This document shows positions 1 to 12,515 of a stretch of DNA of 64,000 nucleotides, piece after piece. Source of the DNA: Epiperipatus broadwayi (Eukaryota; Onychophora; Udeonychophora; Euonychophora; Peripatidae); NCBI GenBank assembly GCA_028023455.1, contig JAQFVV010006255.1, positions 6,490,501 to 6,554,500 on the forward strand, given 5' to 3'. Position 1 is the stretch's first letter. Every line of letters starts with the position of its first letter. A program made the translations under genes and the position numbers. The notes under the pieces are model-generated. The model was not told the DNA's origin. It did no database searches and worked only from the letters and a program-made list of their open reading frames with translations.

Positions 1-1265
1 ATCATATGAAATATTAGTAGACTATTTTAAGCATTTTTGTCATAAGAGTGCATGAATATTGAAGCTAATAATATTTACTTTATTGAATTGTATTGGAATA
101 TTATAATTATACTTAAGTAAAATATATTTACTCAATAAAGAGTTATAATTTATCACTTTGGATCACTTCAGTCAATTTTATTTTGTTTATTTAAAGATCA
201 GTGTGTTCATTTATTATAAAAACTATTTTCCATATTAAATCAACAATATTATTCTATGATAAAGTAAAATTGTAGAACTTAATTCAAATTTAGATGTTTA
301 AGGAGATTTATTTTGTGGTATTTAGAATGGCTATAAAATCCCTTATCCATTTTTAATATCTGAATGGCACCCTATATTATTATTTAATTTATTCCAAATT
401 AAAGTATTTGTTTGTTTTATTTAAATTAATATATTATTGTTATAATAAAACATTAATTTAGGGCTGAGTATTTGTTTTATTTTATCCTAGGATATCATTA
501 AATGTAGAATAAATCTGAAGAATAAAAAAATAGAAGAATTTATTTTATGATTAAATGAGATCATATTATCCTGAGATCTCTTGATTTGTTTCATGAATCA
601 GATTATTCAAATTTATCTTGTTAGTGAAGAAATTATTTTCAAAAAGTGAATCATATGTGGCAAAGATTTAAAAGAATATTTTTCAATTTTTTAATACTAA
701 ATGTAGTAAATTGTTTTATCTGATCATGACAATGAGATACTTAGAAGATGGATAATAAGGATTGTATTTGTAGTAGATGTCTAAAAGAGAAATATTTTAA
801 TGTAACCCCAGTGGCATCTGCTCATAATATTAAGAGATTATTATTTATGCTAAAATTAGTTTTTTTTTGTATGCTAAAATGAGTTGAGAGGTCTCTAATT
901 ATATTTTAATGTAATCACTTACCTTTGTATATCTTCTTATTGGAGCATATGACATTTATTGTATAGACCCACTGAACTTAGATATTACATGACATTTTAG
1001 CTTATACATTGTTGTTCCTTTCATTCACTATCTTTAGATTGCAATATCATATTCTTTTATAATTATGATTGTGGTTGTCTGTTTATTTTTAGATTACAAT
1101 TTTGGTGCACAAATGAATGGTTCTCTTCTATCTGCTATTCTTTTTTGGTTACAATATATATATATAATGAAAATTAAATTAGAAGATTATAAAAAAAGGG
1201 AGGGGAGAGAAATTGTAATAAAAACTATTGTTTGAAATATAAGCATACTTTATATACCTGGAGTG
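1..1265. other. AT-rich non-coding stretch
   Basis: Frequent stops in all frames, poly-A/T runs and short AT repeats. I see no exon, RNA gene or transposon end that I can defend. Confidence 0.6.
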
Positions 1266-1269
1266 TAAT

Positions 1270-1525
1270 TATAATTATAGGAGATTTGAACACAGACTTT
1301 AAAACTCACTTCAGATATACATGCACCAATATACATAACCACACACATGTGAAAAAGATAAATGATTACCAATATACATATTTTGATCTGAACCAGCACT
1401 CATCTCGAACAATATTGGTGATCATTTATCTTTTTCACATATGTGTGAGCATGTGCATTGGTGATATGAGATAGTGTGTATAGCTGAAGGAAGCTTGAAA
1501 TTCTGTGTTCAAATCCCCTATAATT
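1270..1525. repeat. Inverted dimer of repeat family A (end portion)
   Basis: The left half (about 1277-1395) reads from GATTTGAACACAGACTTT through CACATGTGAAAAAGATAAAT. The right half (about 1412-1521) is its reverse complement, ending TTCTGTGTTCAAATCCCC. Both halves match the end of the longer family-A copies at 22.4, 27.8 and 51.4-52.3 kb, so this is two truncated copies head to head. The apparent 80-residue ORF across it is incidental. Confidence 0.7.
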
Positions 1526-1544
1526 ACAAAAATCATTATTTAAA

Positions 1545-2460
1545 TGAAATATTTATTTTATATAGTGTGATGTTTTTATAAACTGTAATAGTAATAATCA
1601 GCCATTAAGCTAATGTGCATGCACTTTGTGGATTTTTAACTATAAATGAATACTCTCACTTCCAAACCTAAGATAAAGTCTTTGTAAAAAGATAGAATGA
1701 ATCATCTATTCTTTCTACCCAAACATTTATGTATGGGCAAATCTTAAGCATTTGGAAATGAGAGTGTGAAGATGTTAAGCAATCACTTTAAATTACCTTT
1801 ACTATGCCAGAATGAATGATGCTTGTGAAATTTACTAGAATTTACAATATGTCATTCTTAGTTGAAATTAAACATATGTAAATGAGATATTTATTTTATA
1901 TGGCATGATGTTTTTATAAACTGTAATAATCAGCCATTAAGCTAATGCACATGCACATTGTGGATTTTTAACTCTAAATGAATAGTCTCACTTCCAAACA
2001 TTTGGCTAGAAAGGATAGATGATTATTCTATCTTTTCACAAAGATTTATCTTGTGTTTGGAAGTGAGAGTATTTATTTATAGTTAAAAATCCACAAAGCA
2101 CATGTGCATTAGCTTAATGGCTGATTATTACTATTGCAGTTTATAAAAACATTGTGCTATATAAAATAAATATCTCATTTATATATGTTTAATTTCAACT
2201 AAGAATGATGTATCATAAATTCTAGTAAATTTCATTCAGACATAGTAAAGGTAATTTAAAGTGGTTGCTTAACATCTTCATGCTCTCATTTCCAAATGCT
2301 TAAGATTTGCCCATACATAAACGTTTGGATAGAAAGGATAGAAGATTCATTCTATCTTTTCACAAAGACTTTATTTTGTGTTTGGAAGTGAGAGTATTCA
2401 TTTATAGCTAAAAATCCACAAAGCGCATGTGCATTAGCTTAATGGCTGATTAAAAACTAT
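1545..2460. repeat. Large composite foldback element (family C)
   Basis: Left-side blocks such as AGCCATTAAGCTAATG (about 1600 and 1930) recur inverted as CATTAGCTTAATGGCT (about 2107 and 2430). The block TATGGGCAAATCTTAAGC near 1735 returns inverted near 2300. The left part also holds a direct duplication, so the structure is a palindrome with an internally repeated segment. Related units occur at 15.7-16.4 kb and 40.97-41.24 kb. No transposase is present; it looks like a non-autonomous foldback/MITE. Confidence 0.75.
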
Positions 2461-4277
2461 TATTGTAAGATTTATTAACAAAATTGCATTACAAACATGT
2501 TATATTATTAAAAAAATCATATAAATATTGTGCAGTGAAAAAGGAGAATGTTACACTGTCATAAAAAAACATGTCTACGAATTTTATTTTTTTAAAATTG
2601 GTGTATATTGTGTTGCTTTTAGAATCCATATATATGTGTGTGAGCGATAGTTCACGCAAGTGATGATTATTTTTAATAATAGTCTAAGTTACGTCTAATC
2701 CTAACAATATACTTTTTTTTTAATTTTACAATTATAATCTTGACATATTATAAATGTTTAATAAATTAAAATTATTATTATTAATTTCACAATCATTTTA
2801 TCTTAATAATGTAACCTTTTTTTTTTTCTTAATCATTGTTGTTTGAATGAGAGTCATCTGAAAAATTTCTATAGTTGGAGAGGAGCATAAATACAATAAA
2901 AATAAAAATACTTTATGTACATACAAAAGTTAATTTATCAAATTTTAAGGCTTAAAATATATATATTGATCATAATTATATTTAAAAAGAAATAGAATTA
3001 TACCAAAAAGTGCGTCTACCTATTATTACATCGTCAATAACCTAAATTTGAATCTATTTAAAGCTTTAAATTATTTTGTTTTGTTGTTAAAATGAAAATG
3101 TTAAAATGAAAATTTTCAAGCAAGTTTAGAATTTTTCTTTCTCGTAATCGGTCCATAATCAATCCAGCCAGACATCCATCTATTAGTCAGCAAACGGGTA
3201 TCTGTTTTAAATATTATCAGACATTCTATTTAATTACAAAGCGTAAAGATATTTTTAGTAATTAAATTTTATACTTTACTAGTTTTAACTAAATCAAAAC
3301 TGTAATTTTCAACATTGAGTTAGTTATCTTTATTTATCTCTCCTAGCTAAAAAAGAAGACAAGATTTTTAAAAGTATTCATTATTTATTTATAACAATCA
3401 AATGCTAAATATGCTTTATTTGAAGGATACATTTTATTACGATTCATAATTTTATTTTCATGCCAAATTGTCATGCATATATATATATTTTTAGAAAAAC
3501 AAATTTAGAAACACCAAGGACTTTCATTGTTTTATAATTAATTGCAGTCACTAGGTTAGCTTTTTGTCAGTTATTATCTAGAGATCAATATTCACTTTTA
3601 TTAATAGTCTCCTTGATACTGAACTCTTAACTGAAAACCTAGTCTGACATTTATTCATATATAATTACTAAACTTTTATTTCTATTTATAGATTGAGCTA
3701 AAGTTCTTTACTAATAATTGATTTCAAATTGGACTTTAAAAAAAAAATACAGTATGTAGTTTCAAAAAATTAATTCCAGTTAAGATTTTTTAAAAATCAA
3801 ATGGAAACTTAAAAAAGGAGAGAGAATTTAAAAGTAAGCTAATGTATGAAACTAAAAAAAAAATACAATTATGTAAGATTTTTAATGCAATAAATAATAT
3901 AATCGGCGTGAATAAATAAAAAAAAAATTAATTATTATATTCCGATTACACTAGATATCATAACTATGAGGGGAAAAAAAATTATCTAATTTGTAAGTAT
4001 AAACCAAGATCATCATGCTAAAAACCTCTAAGAAAAAAAAAAGATAAAGCAAAAAGTCCAGAAAACTTTGCAGCAGAAATATAACAAAGTAAATATTTAA
4101 TGAATTGATTTAATAAAGTAGTTATTAAAATAAGAAATCGTAGAAGCCAAGAAAATTTAAGAAGAATTATTACAATAAATGGAACGATTGTGAATTTACA
4201 TTTTTATGATATCTTTAATTATATGTATCCAACATATAATTTAATATTTTCCTAATTTTTTTCGCTACATAGTACTT
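2461..4277. other. AT-rich stretch without recognisable features
   Basis: Only homopolymer A/T runs and short AT repeats are evident. A slightly GC-richer patch near 3145-3200 shows no open frame or splice pattern I can support. Confidence 0.5.
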
Positions 4278-4372
4278 GTTTCGTTAGTGGTCAAGAGGTC
4301 AGCACAGCTGCCTTACAAGCAGTTGTCCCGAGTTACCGGGTTCGCGATGCTATGACACATGAACAAAAAAAA
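4278..4372 (+). mobile_element. tRNA-derived SINE, degraded copy
   Basis: The copy contains GTGGTCAAGAGGTCAGCAC (degraded A-box region), the shared core TTACAAGCAGTTGTCCCG, a B-box-like GGGTTCGCGATG lacking several bases, the tail word TGACACAT and an A-rich end. It aligns to the better copies at 14.39, 24.14 (minus) and 47.63 kb (minus). I did not find convincing target duplications. Confidence 0.75.
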
Positions 4373-4734
4373 GAGAAAACTTTCACAGCAATTTTGAAAT
4401 GAAGGCAAGATATAATTACAGCTTATATTAGCTTACAAAATTTTATTTTATAGAGACAACCACAAAATTCAATAAAATGGAAATTTTAAAAGATGCCTAA
4501 TGATTATCGGTTTTTTTATTAAAATAATTATTAATCTCGTATAACTCAACTGTTTAACCTCCTATTAGGTAAACAGTGATGAAATACTACATTTTACAAC
4601 CTAGTCAAAAAGAAAAAAAAATTACTGCAGATCAAATTTTAATTTGACATAATAAATGTTTTACTTTGAAACTAAGCCTGTCCAGGTGTCTCCAGAGGTT
4701 CAATCAGAAACTCAATAAATATATAGAGATAAAG

Positions 4735-4820
4735 TTAATTGAGTTTCTACTTTGGGCAGTTTTATGCTTAATTTTTTATAATGCCAAAAGTTTTGACATG
4801 GTATTGTATATTGAATTCTA
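4735..4820. repeat. Repeat segment shared with 7690-7770
   Basis: GGGCAGTTTTATGCTTAATTTTTTATAATGCC is closely matched by the segment starting at 7696. It is the outer part of a diverged direct repeat on both sides of the Penelope-like relic; the inner part is at 5786-6080 on this side. Confidence 0.6.
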
Positions 4821-5125
4821 AGTGTTTGTCTGAAGTATTGTGATCATGCATGCATATATATGGAGATTATCTTTATAATTAAATCATAAATTACTTTTCA
4901 GTGCATTTTTTTTGTTTTAGTTCATCAACTATCAATTTTAGCTTTTAGCCTAATACTTGTTGATGAAGTAAATGTTTTTTTAAATGTGAATATTCTATTG
5001 ATTTCATAGTTTTACTTTTTAAAAAAAATATTGTGGTTTTATCTTTTAATAGTCATTACAAGACAGAGATTTCTTCACAATTCTCCAATGAGAAACAGTA
5101 AATGAGAAGGCATTAATCACTAGAC

Positions 5126-5424
5126 CAGAGGTCCCCAACCTTTTTGCACTTAAGAGCACATTCTATAATACCAATCAAGTGGCAGGCACCATTTATTTTT
5201 TCAGTGTAAATATATAGTTGGATATTGTTAATAATACACACAATGTACAAAAAAATATTTATTTCAAAAATAAAATTTTAGCATTTGATTACAATATAAT
5301 ACAATAATTTATAAAAAAATTTAAAAATTAAATTTATTTGTATCAGATAAATAATTTTTTACCGTGTTTGGATAGTGGCTGGCACACGTAAAATGGTCTG
5401 CAGGCATAGGGTTGGGGACTCTTG
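5126..5424. mobile_element. Non-autonomous hAT element with perfect 8-bp target duplication
   Basis: The left end starts CAGAGGTCCCCAACC and the right end finishes GGTTGGGGACTCTTG, giving imperfect terminal inverted repeats of the CAG-GGTCCCCAACC type typical of hAT elements. The flanks CACTAGAC (5118-5125) and CACTAGAC (5425-5432) are identical, the 8-bp duplication expected of hAT. The 299-bp body is AT-rich and has no transposase, so it depends on an autonomous relative. Confidence 0.92.
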
Positions 5425-5785
5425 CACTAGACTAACCAATTTCTGGGTGGTGAAGAGTTAGTTGTTTTATTCTATAGATATCCATTTATTAACCAATGAT
5501 TATATTTCTGGTTAGATTGAGTATGAGACAGTTACTTGAAAGACGAATTCATGGCTTATTTGGATCTTAGAAAATTTTTCCAAATTTGACCCAAATTCAC
5601 ATTCTATCAGAGTGTTTAATGTAAAAAGGATACATTTTCTTAATAATCTGAATTAACAAATAAATTTCATCTATTTCAAAAGGATTTTATTTTTAATATA
5701 TAGTATATGTTTATCTAAAGGTGTGTGATGATGATATTTAGTAGTAATTATATGTTGGTCTATTTCTATCATCTAATAATAAATA

Positions 5786-6080
5786 TTAAATGTCTTCAAA
5801 TTGAATTAAAACTTTTCAAATACATTTAACTGTTGATAATAACATACATGTTAAAATAACACATTTTTCTCTCTTCTTCATATGTTTTTTTAGTCTGACT
5901 AATGACAGTACTAGCATGGAAATCAAACCGCAACTTTTAAATTTGTGATTAGTGAATTTAAGGTAATACTCTATCCAACTAGAATATTCTGCTAAAGGCA
6001 ACAATCAGTAAAAAAAATAATATATTTAACTATGAGAATCCTTCTGATTTCTCCACTTTTTCCTTAAGAGCAAGATATCA
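5786..6080. repeat. Left copy of direct repeat flanking the Penelope-like relic
   Basis: This block shares scattered long matches with 7786-8430, including AAAACTTTTCAAATACATT, TATTCTGCTAAAGGCAACA and the CTATGAG..TTCTTC stretch. Identity is moderate with indels. Its position just left of a Penelope-like reverse transcriptase, with the partner just right of it, resembles the tandem Penelope LTR arrangement; that reading is inference. Confidence 0.6.
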
Positions 6081-6149
6081 ATAGTTTTTTTATGTTTTAT
6101 TTTGTTGTCTGTTTGAGGTTTTTTATGAATAACTATTTTTCATGAGAGT

Positions 6150-7560
6150 TTGTTCTATGTAGATCTTTTCTTTTTACAAATCACTAGTTTTTGATCAAAG
6201 TTCTTTTGCTTTCCTGTGTGGGGCCTATTCTGAAACCTATAGTTTTAATTGTGGCATGAGGGAATCTTGTCAAAAGAATATCTGGGACTATCAATTTTTG
6301 TCCTCATTTATTGTGAATTTGATTGAAGGAGATATATTATTGATGGGTATCTAGAATTCTTGTAATAATATTTACCATGTTGCCATTCAACAAATATATC
6401 ATCAATAGAGAAAACCCAGATTTTAAGTGGATATAGAATAGTTTTTATAGTTGAGATTTTAAGTTCTTTCATGTAAATAATGTTAATCAGGAATTATAGT
6501 GATGATCCTGTAGTCTTCCTTGGTTTTTGTTGTCTCAAAAGTATGTTATTGTCAGGCAAAATCTTAATAGTTTCATTATATTATCAGTAGGAAGAATTGT
6601 TTAGTTTGTAAGCTATTATTATAATTTTAATCCTTTCCTCACAGTAGACAGTGCTTCAGTCATAGGGTTTACTTGTGAATAAACTATCCACACCAAATCA
6701 CACATCATTTCTTTTAATTTTCAAGTTCTTGACAAATTTCACAAAGTTCTTAAAATCATTGACAAGAGACCATGTCATGTATGCCAAAAGATTAAGAACT
6801 TTGAGAAATCTTAACAAGTTTTGGCAAAAGGAATTTTTAGAACTAACAATAGGTTTTAATATATTATCTTTATGAATTTTAGATAAATCACAGAGATGAG
6901 GAATTTTGCTGAAATATAATACTAATTTATCCTTTTTTTGAATTAGTGAAATAATTATAATGCTTACTGTATAATGCCTGCAATTTTGTTTCTCTAGTCA
7001 ATATTGAATTTTTTATTCTTTTTTTTGTATTGGCTTGCTATGAGGAGCTTTCATATTTTGTTATCATAATCACTTGAATCCACTACAATTATAGAATTGC
7101 ATTTGTCAGTAGAAAAACTGATTATAGATTTGTTTAGTTTGAGAGATTTAATAGTTTTCCTCTTGAAAATGTTTGATTTCAGTTTTTGGTTACTTTCAAG
7201 TGTTCTGTGTATTCTCTAGCATATTTTTTTTAATGACAATTTTTGAATGACTTCCTCAGTGGCTGTCATTATATCCAATAAATGGATATTAGATGGTATG
7301 ATGATAAAGTTTAATCCATTTTCCAGAACAGAAATTTTAGCATTTCTTAGACATTTAGAACTAAGATTTTTATTGATGAAAGTAGAAGATTATTTAATAA
7401 AATTTGATTTTTTATATGCCCTATGTTGGTTTACTATTTATTTATTTTTTGACATTCTTTTATTTTTCCATGGAATTTAGAATATGGTTTTCTTATTGGT
7501 TTAAAAACTCTTGTGAAATCTTTATTGGTCAAAATTTGATATTTAAAAAACCGTTGAGCA
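6150..7560 (-). pseudogene. Penelope-like element reverse transcriptase relic
   Basis: Read on the minus strand, a broken open frame follows Penelope-like reverse transcriptase motifs in order: DK-N-IIVVDSSDY near 7108-7050, a KIPHLCDLSKIHK/KPIVSS block near 6890-6820 (family pattern: LPKIHKP..PLRPIVSS), DSLFTSKP near 6680 (family: SLFTNVP), and FSIDDIFVEWQHGK at about 6418-6374 (family: RYVDDTFVIWQHG), followed by a PSI..L block near 6330. The second catalytic-loop Asp pair (DD) survives, but many stops and frameshifts separate the blocks. Such elements encode an RT usually joined to a GIY-YIG endonuclease and are flanked by tandem long repeats. Spaced repeats on both sides (4735-6080 and 7690-8430) fit this. 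It is not a working gene. Confidence 0.75.
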
Positions 7561-7689
7561 TATATTCATTATCTTAATAGAGCTAATTTGCTCTTTGAAT
7601 AATTTTATCAGCTCTGTGGGAATGAAAAGAGGTTTTAGTTGCAAACTCTTAGAAGAATCCCTTCAGATTTATATTTGAATAATAAAATT

Positions 7690-8430
7690 AATTGATTTTC
7701 TGGGCAGTTTTATACGTAATTTTTCATAATGCCTAAAGTTTGATGTAGTATTGGGATTATACTGAATACTTATTCCTTATCACATTAAATGTTTAAGTCT
7801 TTAGAAAAATAAAACTTTTCAAATACATTCAACCATCAGTAATAGCACACAGATTTAGTATATAACTCAGAGTTTTAGGTGGTGTTATTCTTCTCTCTTC
7901 TTTAGGTGTTGTGGAAACCAATGGTAGTACTAATATAGAAACTGAACGTGGTCCTTTTGATTCATGAATATTGAATTTAAGATCATACTCTACTTAATTT
8001 AATTTCATTACTGTTTGCACTTTATAAAATAAATATTATTTACATATGTTAATGCAAGTTATAACATCTAAAAACTACTGCGTAGTAAATCGTAGAATTT
8101 CACGCTGTATGTTTGTAATTTAAACTCAATGAGTTAAGTGTGAAGATATTTAATATTCACGCTTTCAGATCTAAGTACTAGACAAGTAAAGAATAGGGTA
8201 GACCACCCTTTTCTTGTTAAATTCTCTGTCTTGTATTTACGATCTGATTGGCTGTTAGATACTAATGAGCATGAGAGGTTTGCAGTCTCTTAATTTAATT
8301 TCATTACTGTTTGTGCTTTATAAAATAAATATTATCTACTTAACTAGGCTATTCTGCTAAAGACAACAGTTTGTAGAAATTTCAAATACTTATCTATGAG
8401 GTTCTTCATAATTTTCTAAGAGTAAGGTTA
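7690..8430. repeat. Right copy of direct repeat flanking the Penelope-like relic
   Basis: It carries the same order of blocks as 4735-4820 plus 5786-6080 and continues to about 8430. It is interrupted at about 7997-8333 by an insertion flanked by TCTACTTAA on both sides. The uninterrupted left copy reads straight across this site (ACTCTATCCAACTAGAATATT), which confirms the interruption. Confidence 0.6.
7997..8333. mobile_element. Small insertion with direct terminal repeats and 9-bp flanking duplication
   Basis: TCTACTTAA lies at both borders, and a homologous empty site exists at 5970-5985. Both ends of the insert carry the same roughly 40-bp direct sequence (TTTAATTTCATTACTGTTTG...), near 7997 and 8295. 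There is no coding capacity. Class is unclear; the direct terminal repeats look LTR-like but are very short. Confidence 0.55.
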
Positions 8431-9168
8431 CAAACTAACCTGTGTGCTATTGCTAACACCTGAATGTATTTAAAAAGTTTAAATAAAGTTTGAATTTTTT
8501 ATAAATAATTTAACATTAAATAATTGAAATAGTCCTACATATGATTAATAATAACTAACTATATATATATTCCCCTCAGGTTTTTTGTTAAATTTTTGTT
8601 TTGTGGTTTTAATGGTAAAAAGATTTCTAGCAGAAAGTAACATTCAAATTAGCATAGTAATTTTTTACAGATGACAAATAAATAACTCAATCAACATTGT
8701 ATCTTTTAAATCTAAACTTTAGAAAGACAATAAAATGAAAATTATTTTAATTTATTAAATATAATAAAATAAAAGGTATGATTCTGTTTTTTTTTTTAAA
8801 AAATTAATATATTCACACAATTTTTTTGCTGTTGTTATATATTGAAGTATAATGTAATTTTTTTATTTAATTTTTTTTTTACAAGCATTGGTATATTCAT
8901 ACTGATATATATGATAGATTACAACATTGTTCTAGTTTTCTCCAGTTCATTTAGAACATTAAACAGATCAGGTAGCGTTAAGTTGATAATATTTACATAT
9001 TTTGTTGCTTAGAAAGTCATGTAATATTATGAGTATTAAAATTCTATATAAACTAAGAACAATTGTTGATCAAACTGATATATTTGTAAAGAAATATTAA
9101 GTCAGAGTTTAAATATGTTTATTAAATTATTAGCATCAAGTATATTTTTCTTTCGTGTCCTATTTGTA
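8431..9168. other. AT-rich stretch, nothing recognised
   Basis: Poly-T and poly-A runs and dense stops in all frames; no transposon ends identified. Confidence 0.5.
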
Positions 9169-9440
9169 GCTATTCTGCTGAAAAAAACTTTTCTTCTGCT
9201 GATTTGAATACTATTCATTCTCTAGTTCATTACATATTCAATTTTTATAATGAACCAGGCTTCTTTGATTTTTCGTTTTTGATCGTTTTGCTCTTCACAT
9301 ATTATTTTAACTAAACTTGGAGCGATCGAAAACGAAAAATCAAAGAGTTGTGCTCCGTTACAAAAAATAAACATGTAATGAATCAGATAACAAATAATAT
9401 TCAAATCAGCAGAAAATGATTTTTTTTCCAGCAGAATAAC
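9169..9440. mobile_element. Palindromic MITE with long terminal inverted repeats
   Basis: The left arm CTATTCTGCTG..TTCTGCTGATTTGAATA is mirrored at the right end as TATTCAAATCAGCAGAA..CAGCAGAATA. Inner arms TTTGATTTTTCGTTTT and AAAACGAAAAATCAAA also pair. About 270 bp, able to fold over most of its length, no coding potential. Superfamily unknown. Confidence 0.75.
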
Positions 9441-11870
9441 CATAAATATGATGCAAGGGTGTTGAAAGTATATTTGGTGTTAATAGTTTAATATACATAT
9501 TTAAAGTGACGTAATATTTCTTTTTATATTAGTATCCATATATATCATTTACAGTAAGGAAATGAACCACAAACTTTTAATTGGGTTTGAATAAAATTCA
9601 TATTGACAAATATTTTGTGTAAATTATTTATTATTATTATTTTTCTAATAGTTCGTGCATTATTAACTAGAGTTTCAGCTTTTTTTTTTGCGATTTGAAA
9701 GTAAAGGAACAAACTGTGATTTTTAAAGATTTCATATAAAACATTATTTATTACAAAACTAATATTGAAAAACGTTTTAAAAATAAAACAAAAACAAATT
9801 GACTATATATAAATATTACTTGACGATTTAAATATTGATGATTTTAATATTTGTATGCACAGCAAAAATGATTATAAGTTAAATGCAACCTTAATATTTG
9901 TATGTAAGCTTACCATTAAATATATTTGTAAACCCATATTTTTCTAAAATACGCATACAAGCTGATCAAAATAATAATAAAAAATAATGTATATTAAAAA
10001 CTGAACTGCAAATCATTATCATCATTTTTTTTCTTTTCCATCTTCTCTTTCTTTTTATTATTATGATTATTATTATTTTATAATTAATAAAATAGTTGTA
10101 GATTTAAAAGATAAGCAACAAAATTTAAAATCAGTAAAAGGGAGCTTCAATAATACATTACCAAATGTACTAACAGTACATTGAAGTTTTTTTTTTCCAT
10201 TAATTTAATTTTTAAGTATAGATAAATAATATTATACTTATATATTATTTTACATGATTTACTTTTCATTACTAATAATATTATTAGTTTCAAAATTACG
10301 TGCATCAGAATTTATAATTGCTAAATTATGTAAACATTGATTACATTAAATTAAACTATTTTATGATTAAGTTAATTTATATGAATATTAATATACACTT
10401 GTCACCATATTAGAAAATATATATGTATATTGATTTTAAAACTTTCATGGTCTTGTAAGTGTGGACATTGAAATATAACAGAATTTTTTCTATGTAATTA
10501 TCCAAATAACTCTTCAGCTATGTACATAACCAAATGACAATCTATTAAAACTAGTAATGCAAGCTATCACTGCATCATATAGTAATAATAATGAATATTT
10601 GTCAGAGCTATGGTCATTCGGAGTAAAGAATCGATGTTTATTCTTTAAATGTGCGAAAATTTAAAGTATAACAACTTTTTTAAATTTTTACAAGCAACCA
10701 AGTATTTTTCACAAAGATTTATATATATTAAATTAAAAAATTTCATGAATTTATATATATAAACATTGAAATATTGGAATTTTTTATGTAATAATCTAAA
10801 TAAAGCTTCCGTTATAAAATTGCTGAATATATAGTAGCTGAAGCTTTACACAGATTTTTATTTGGAAAAATTCCTATTTCCGTGTTTACATACACTCACA
10901 ATACTACATTGGAAAAGTTTTTTTTAAATAAAGAATTAAGGTTTTTAATCTACTCTTCTTATACAATTTCTGTGTAATTAATGATACGTTGTGGGTTGGC
11001 TTATTGCCTCATTATTTAAATTTGCGTATTTGAATATTTAAATTATTTTTAGTTTAATGTAAGTAAAAAATTGTATAATTCATTCACTATGTTGACTAAG
11101 TTGAAAGGTTAAAAGGTAAAATAATTTTTAAAACATAAAGAACAAAAATTATTCATATATATATTCATTATAAAAACTGTTTTGTTTAATTCAGATCTTG
11201 ATATTATAAGTTTGCATTGTCATAATGGAAAAAATTACAGATATCTTTTCTAATCCTAAAAAGTGGCACTTTAATTTGTAGTGTCTTCTTATAAACATAT
11301 CCTAGTTATAAAAAATAGAAAATCTCAGACATCTGAAATTTTTCATTGCTAATTATAAGTTATGTCCTAAACTACATCTAATTGCAGTGGAATGAGAATC
11401 AAAACAAACAAATCTTGAGCAAAATATAGCACTCAAATATTAATCTCTTTAATCATTAAAATGATTGCCTCTTTACTGCTATTTTATTATCTTATGGTCT
11501 TACACTAAACTTTCTAAAAGTAGAGGGAAAATTATGCATTTATATATTTTTTGAGATTATTATCTGCATTATACAAAATTAAATTGATAAGTCTAATTGA
11601 TATAAGTGCTAGTCTGTTGACATGAAGTTTGCACTAGTTTTTAAAAATAGATTTTCATGGAGACAAAAAAAAATATTTAGAATAATAGTAATTATTTTTT
11701 TCTCTTTATAAAAATAAATATACGAAATATATGTGTATGCAATACTTTAAAATTATTGTATATATATGTTGAAGATATTTTCATGGATTTTTAATTTCAT
11801 AAACAATAGAAATAAAGAGATTATATTTATATAAATAGAGATAGCTTTATGTTTTGATGTTGCCAGGAAA
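9441..11870. other. Non-coding AT-rich stretch
   Basis: Nothing codes. A weak direct duplication is visible: ATTGAAATATAACAGAATTTTTTCTATGTAATTAT-like sequence near 10468 recurs near 10764 in degraded form. Otherwise simple AT sequence. Confidence 0.45.
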
Positions 11871-11871
11871 C

Positions 11872-12080
11872 CAATTACTAATTGATAATCCTGAGGCTAA
11901 ACAAGTTATATATATATCCTATAAAATAGCTTTCTGAATTTAAATCCATATAAGAACGTGTATTTGAAATAAAAGAGGATCTCCTTTTTCTATAACAAAA
12001 ATCTTCAACAAAAGAGCTATTATTGGTTAATAAGAAAACTTGTTTAGCCTCAGATATTGTCAACTAGAAGTAATTGATAA
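11872..12080. repeat. Repeat family B, copy 1, with inverted ends
   Basis: The left end ATCCTGAGGCTAAACAAGTT is mirrored near 12040 as AACTTGTTTAGCCTCAGATA. The body contains CTTTCTGAATTTAAATCCATATAA and CAACAAAAGAGCTATTAT, shared with the copies at 12.25, 22.2, 23.9 and 24.3 kb. Short, non-coding, MITE-like. Confidence 0.7.
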
Positions 12081-12245
12081 TTTCAAAAGTTAACACAGTT
12101 ATCTCTGTTTACATAAATATAATCTCAGTTCTATTCTTTATTAAAATAATTCATGGGAATATTTAATTTAACATATACAACTCTCTGGAGAAGTTTTAAA
12201 ATATTTGCAGAATGTCAAGAAAGATGTTATACTTTCACATTATCA

Positions 12246-12515
12246 TACCTATAAAAATAGCTTTCTGGATTTAAATCCATATAATAACTTGGTTTTAAAG
12301 TAAAGATGATCTTTTACTTCAACAAAAAAAACTCCAACAAAAGAGATATTATAAGTTAATGAGAAACTTGTTTAGCCTCAGGGATTGTCAATTAATAATA
12401 ATCAATAGTTTCTTATTAACATCAAAAGCTAAAACAATGATTGTTTACATAGATATAATCTCATTTCTATTCTTTATTAAAATAAAAATCCATGAAAATA
12501 TTTAATTCATATATA
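12246..12515. repeat. Repeat family B, copy 2
   Basis: It repeats the order of copy 1: CTTTCTGGATTTAAATCC, CAACAAAAGAGATATTAT, ACTTGTTTAGCCTCAGG, then TCTATTCTTTATTAAAATAA. Together with copy 1 it forms a diverged tandem pair about 330 bp apart. Confidence 0.7.

Noticed and set aside
9222-9443. 73-codon minus ORF as a gene
   Set aside because: It spans a palindromic MITE.
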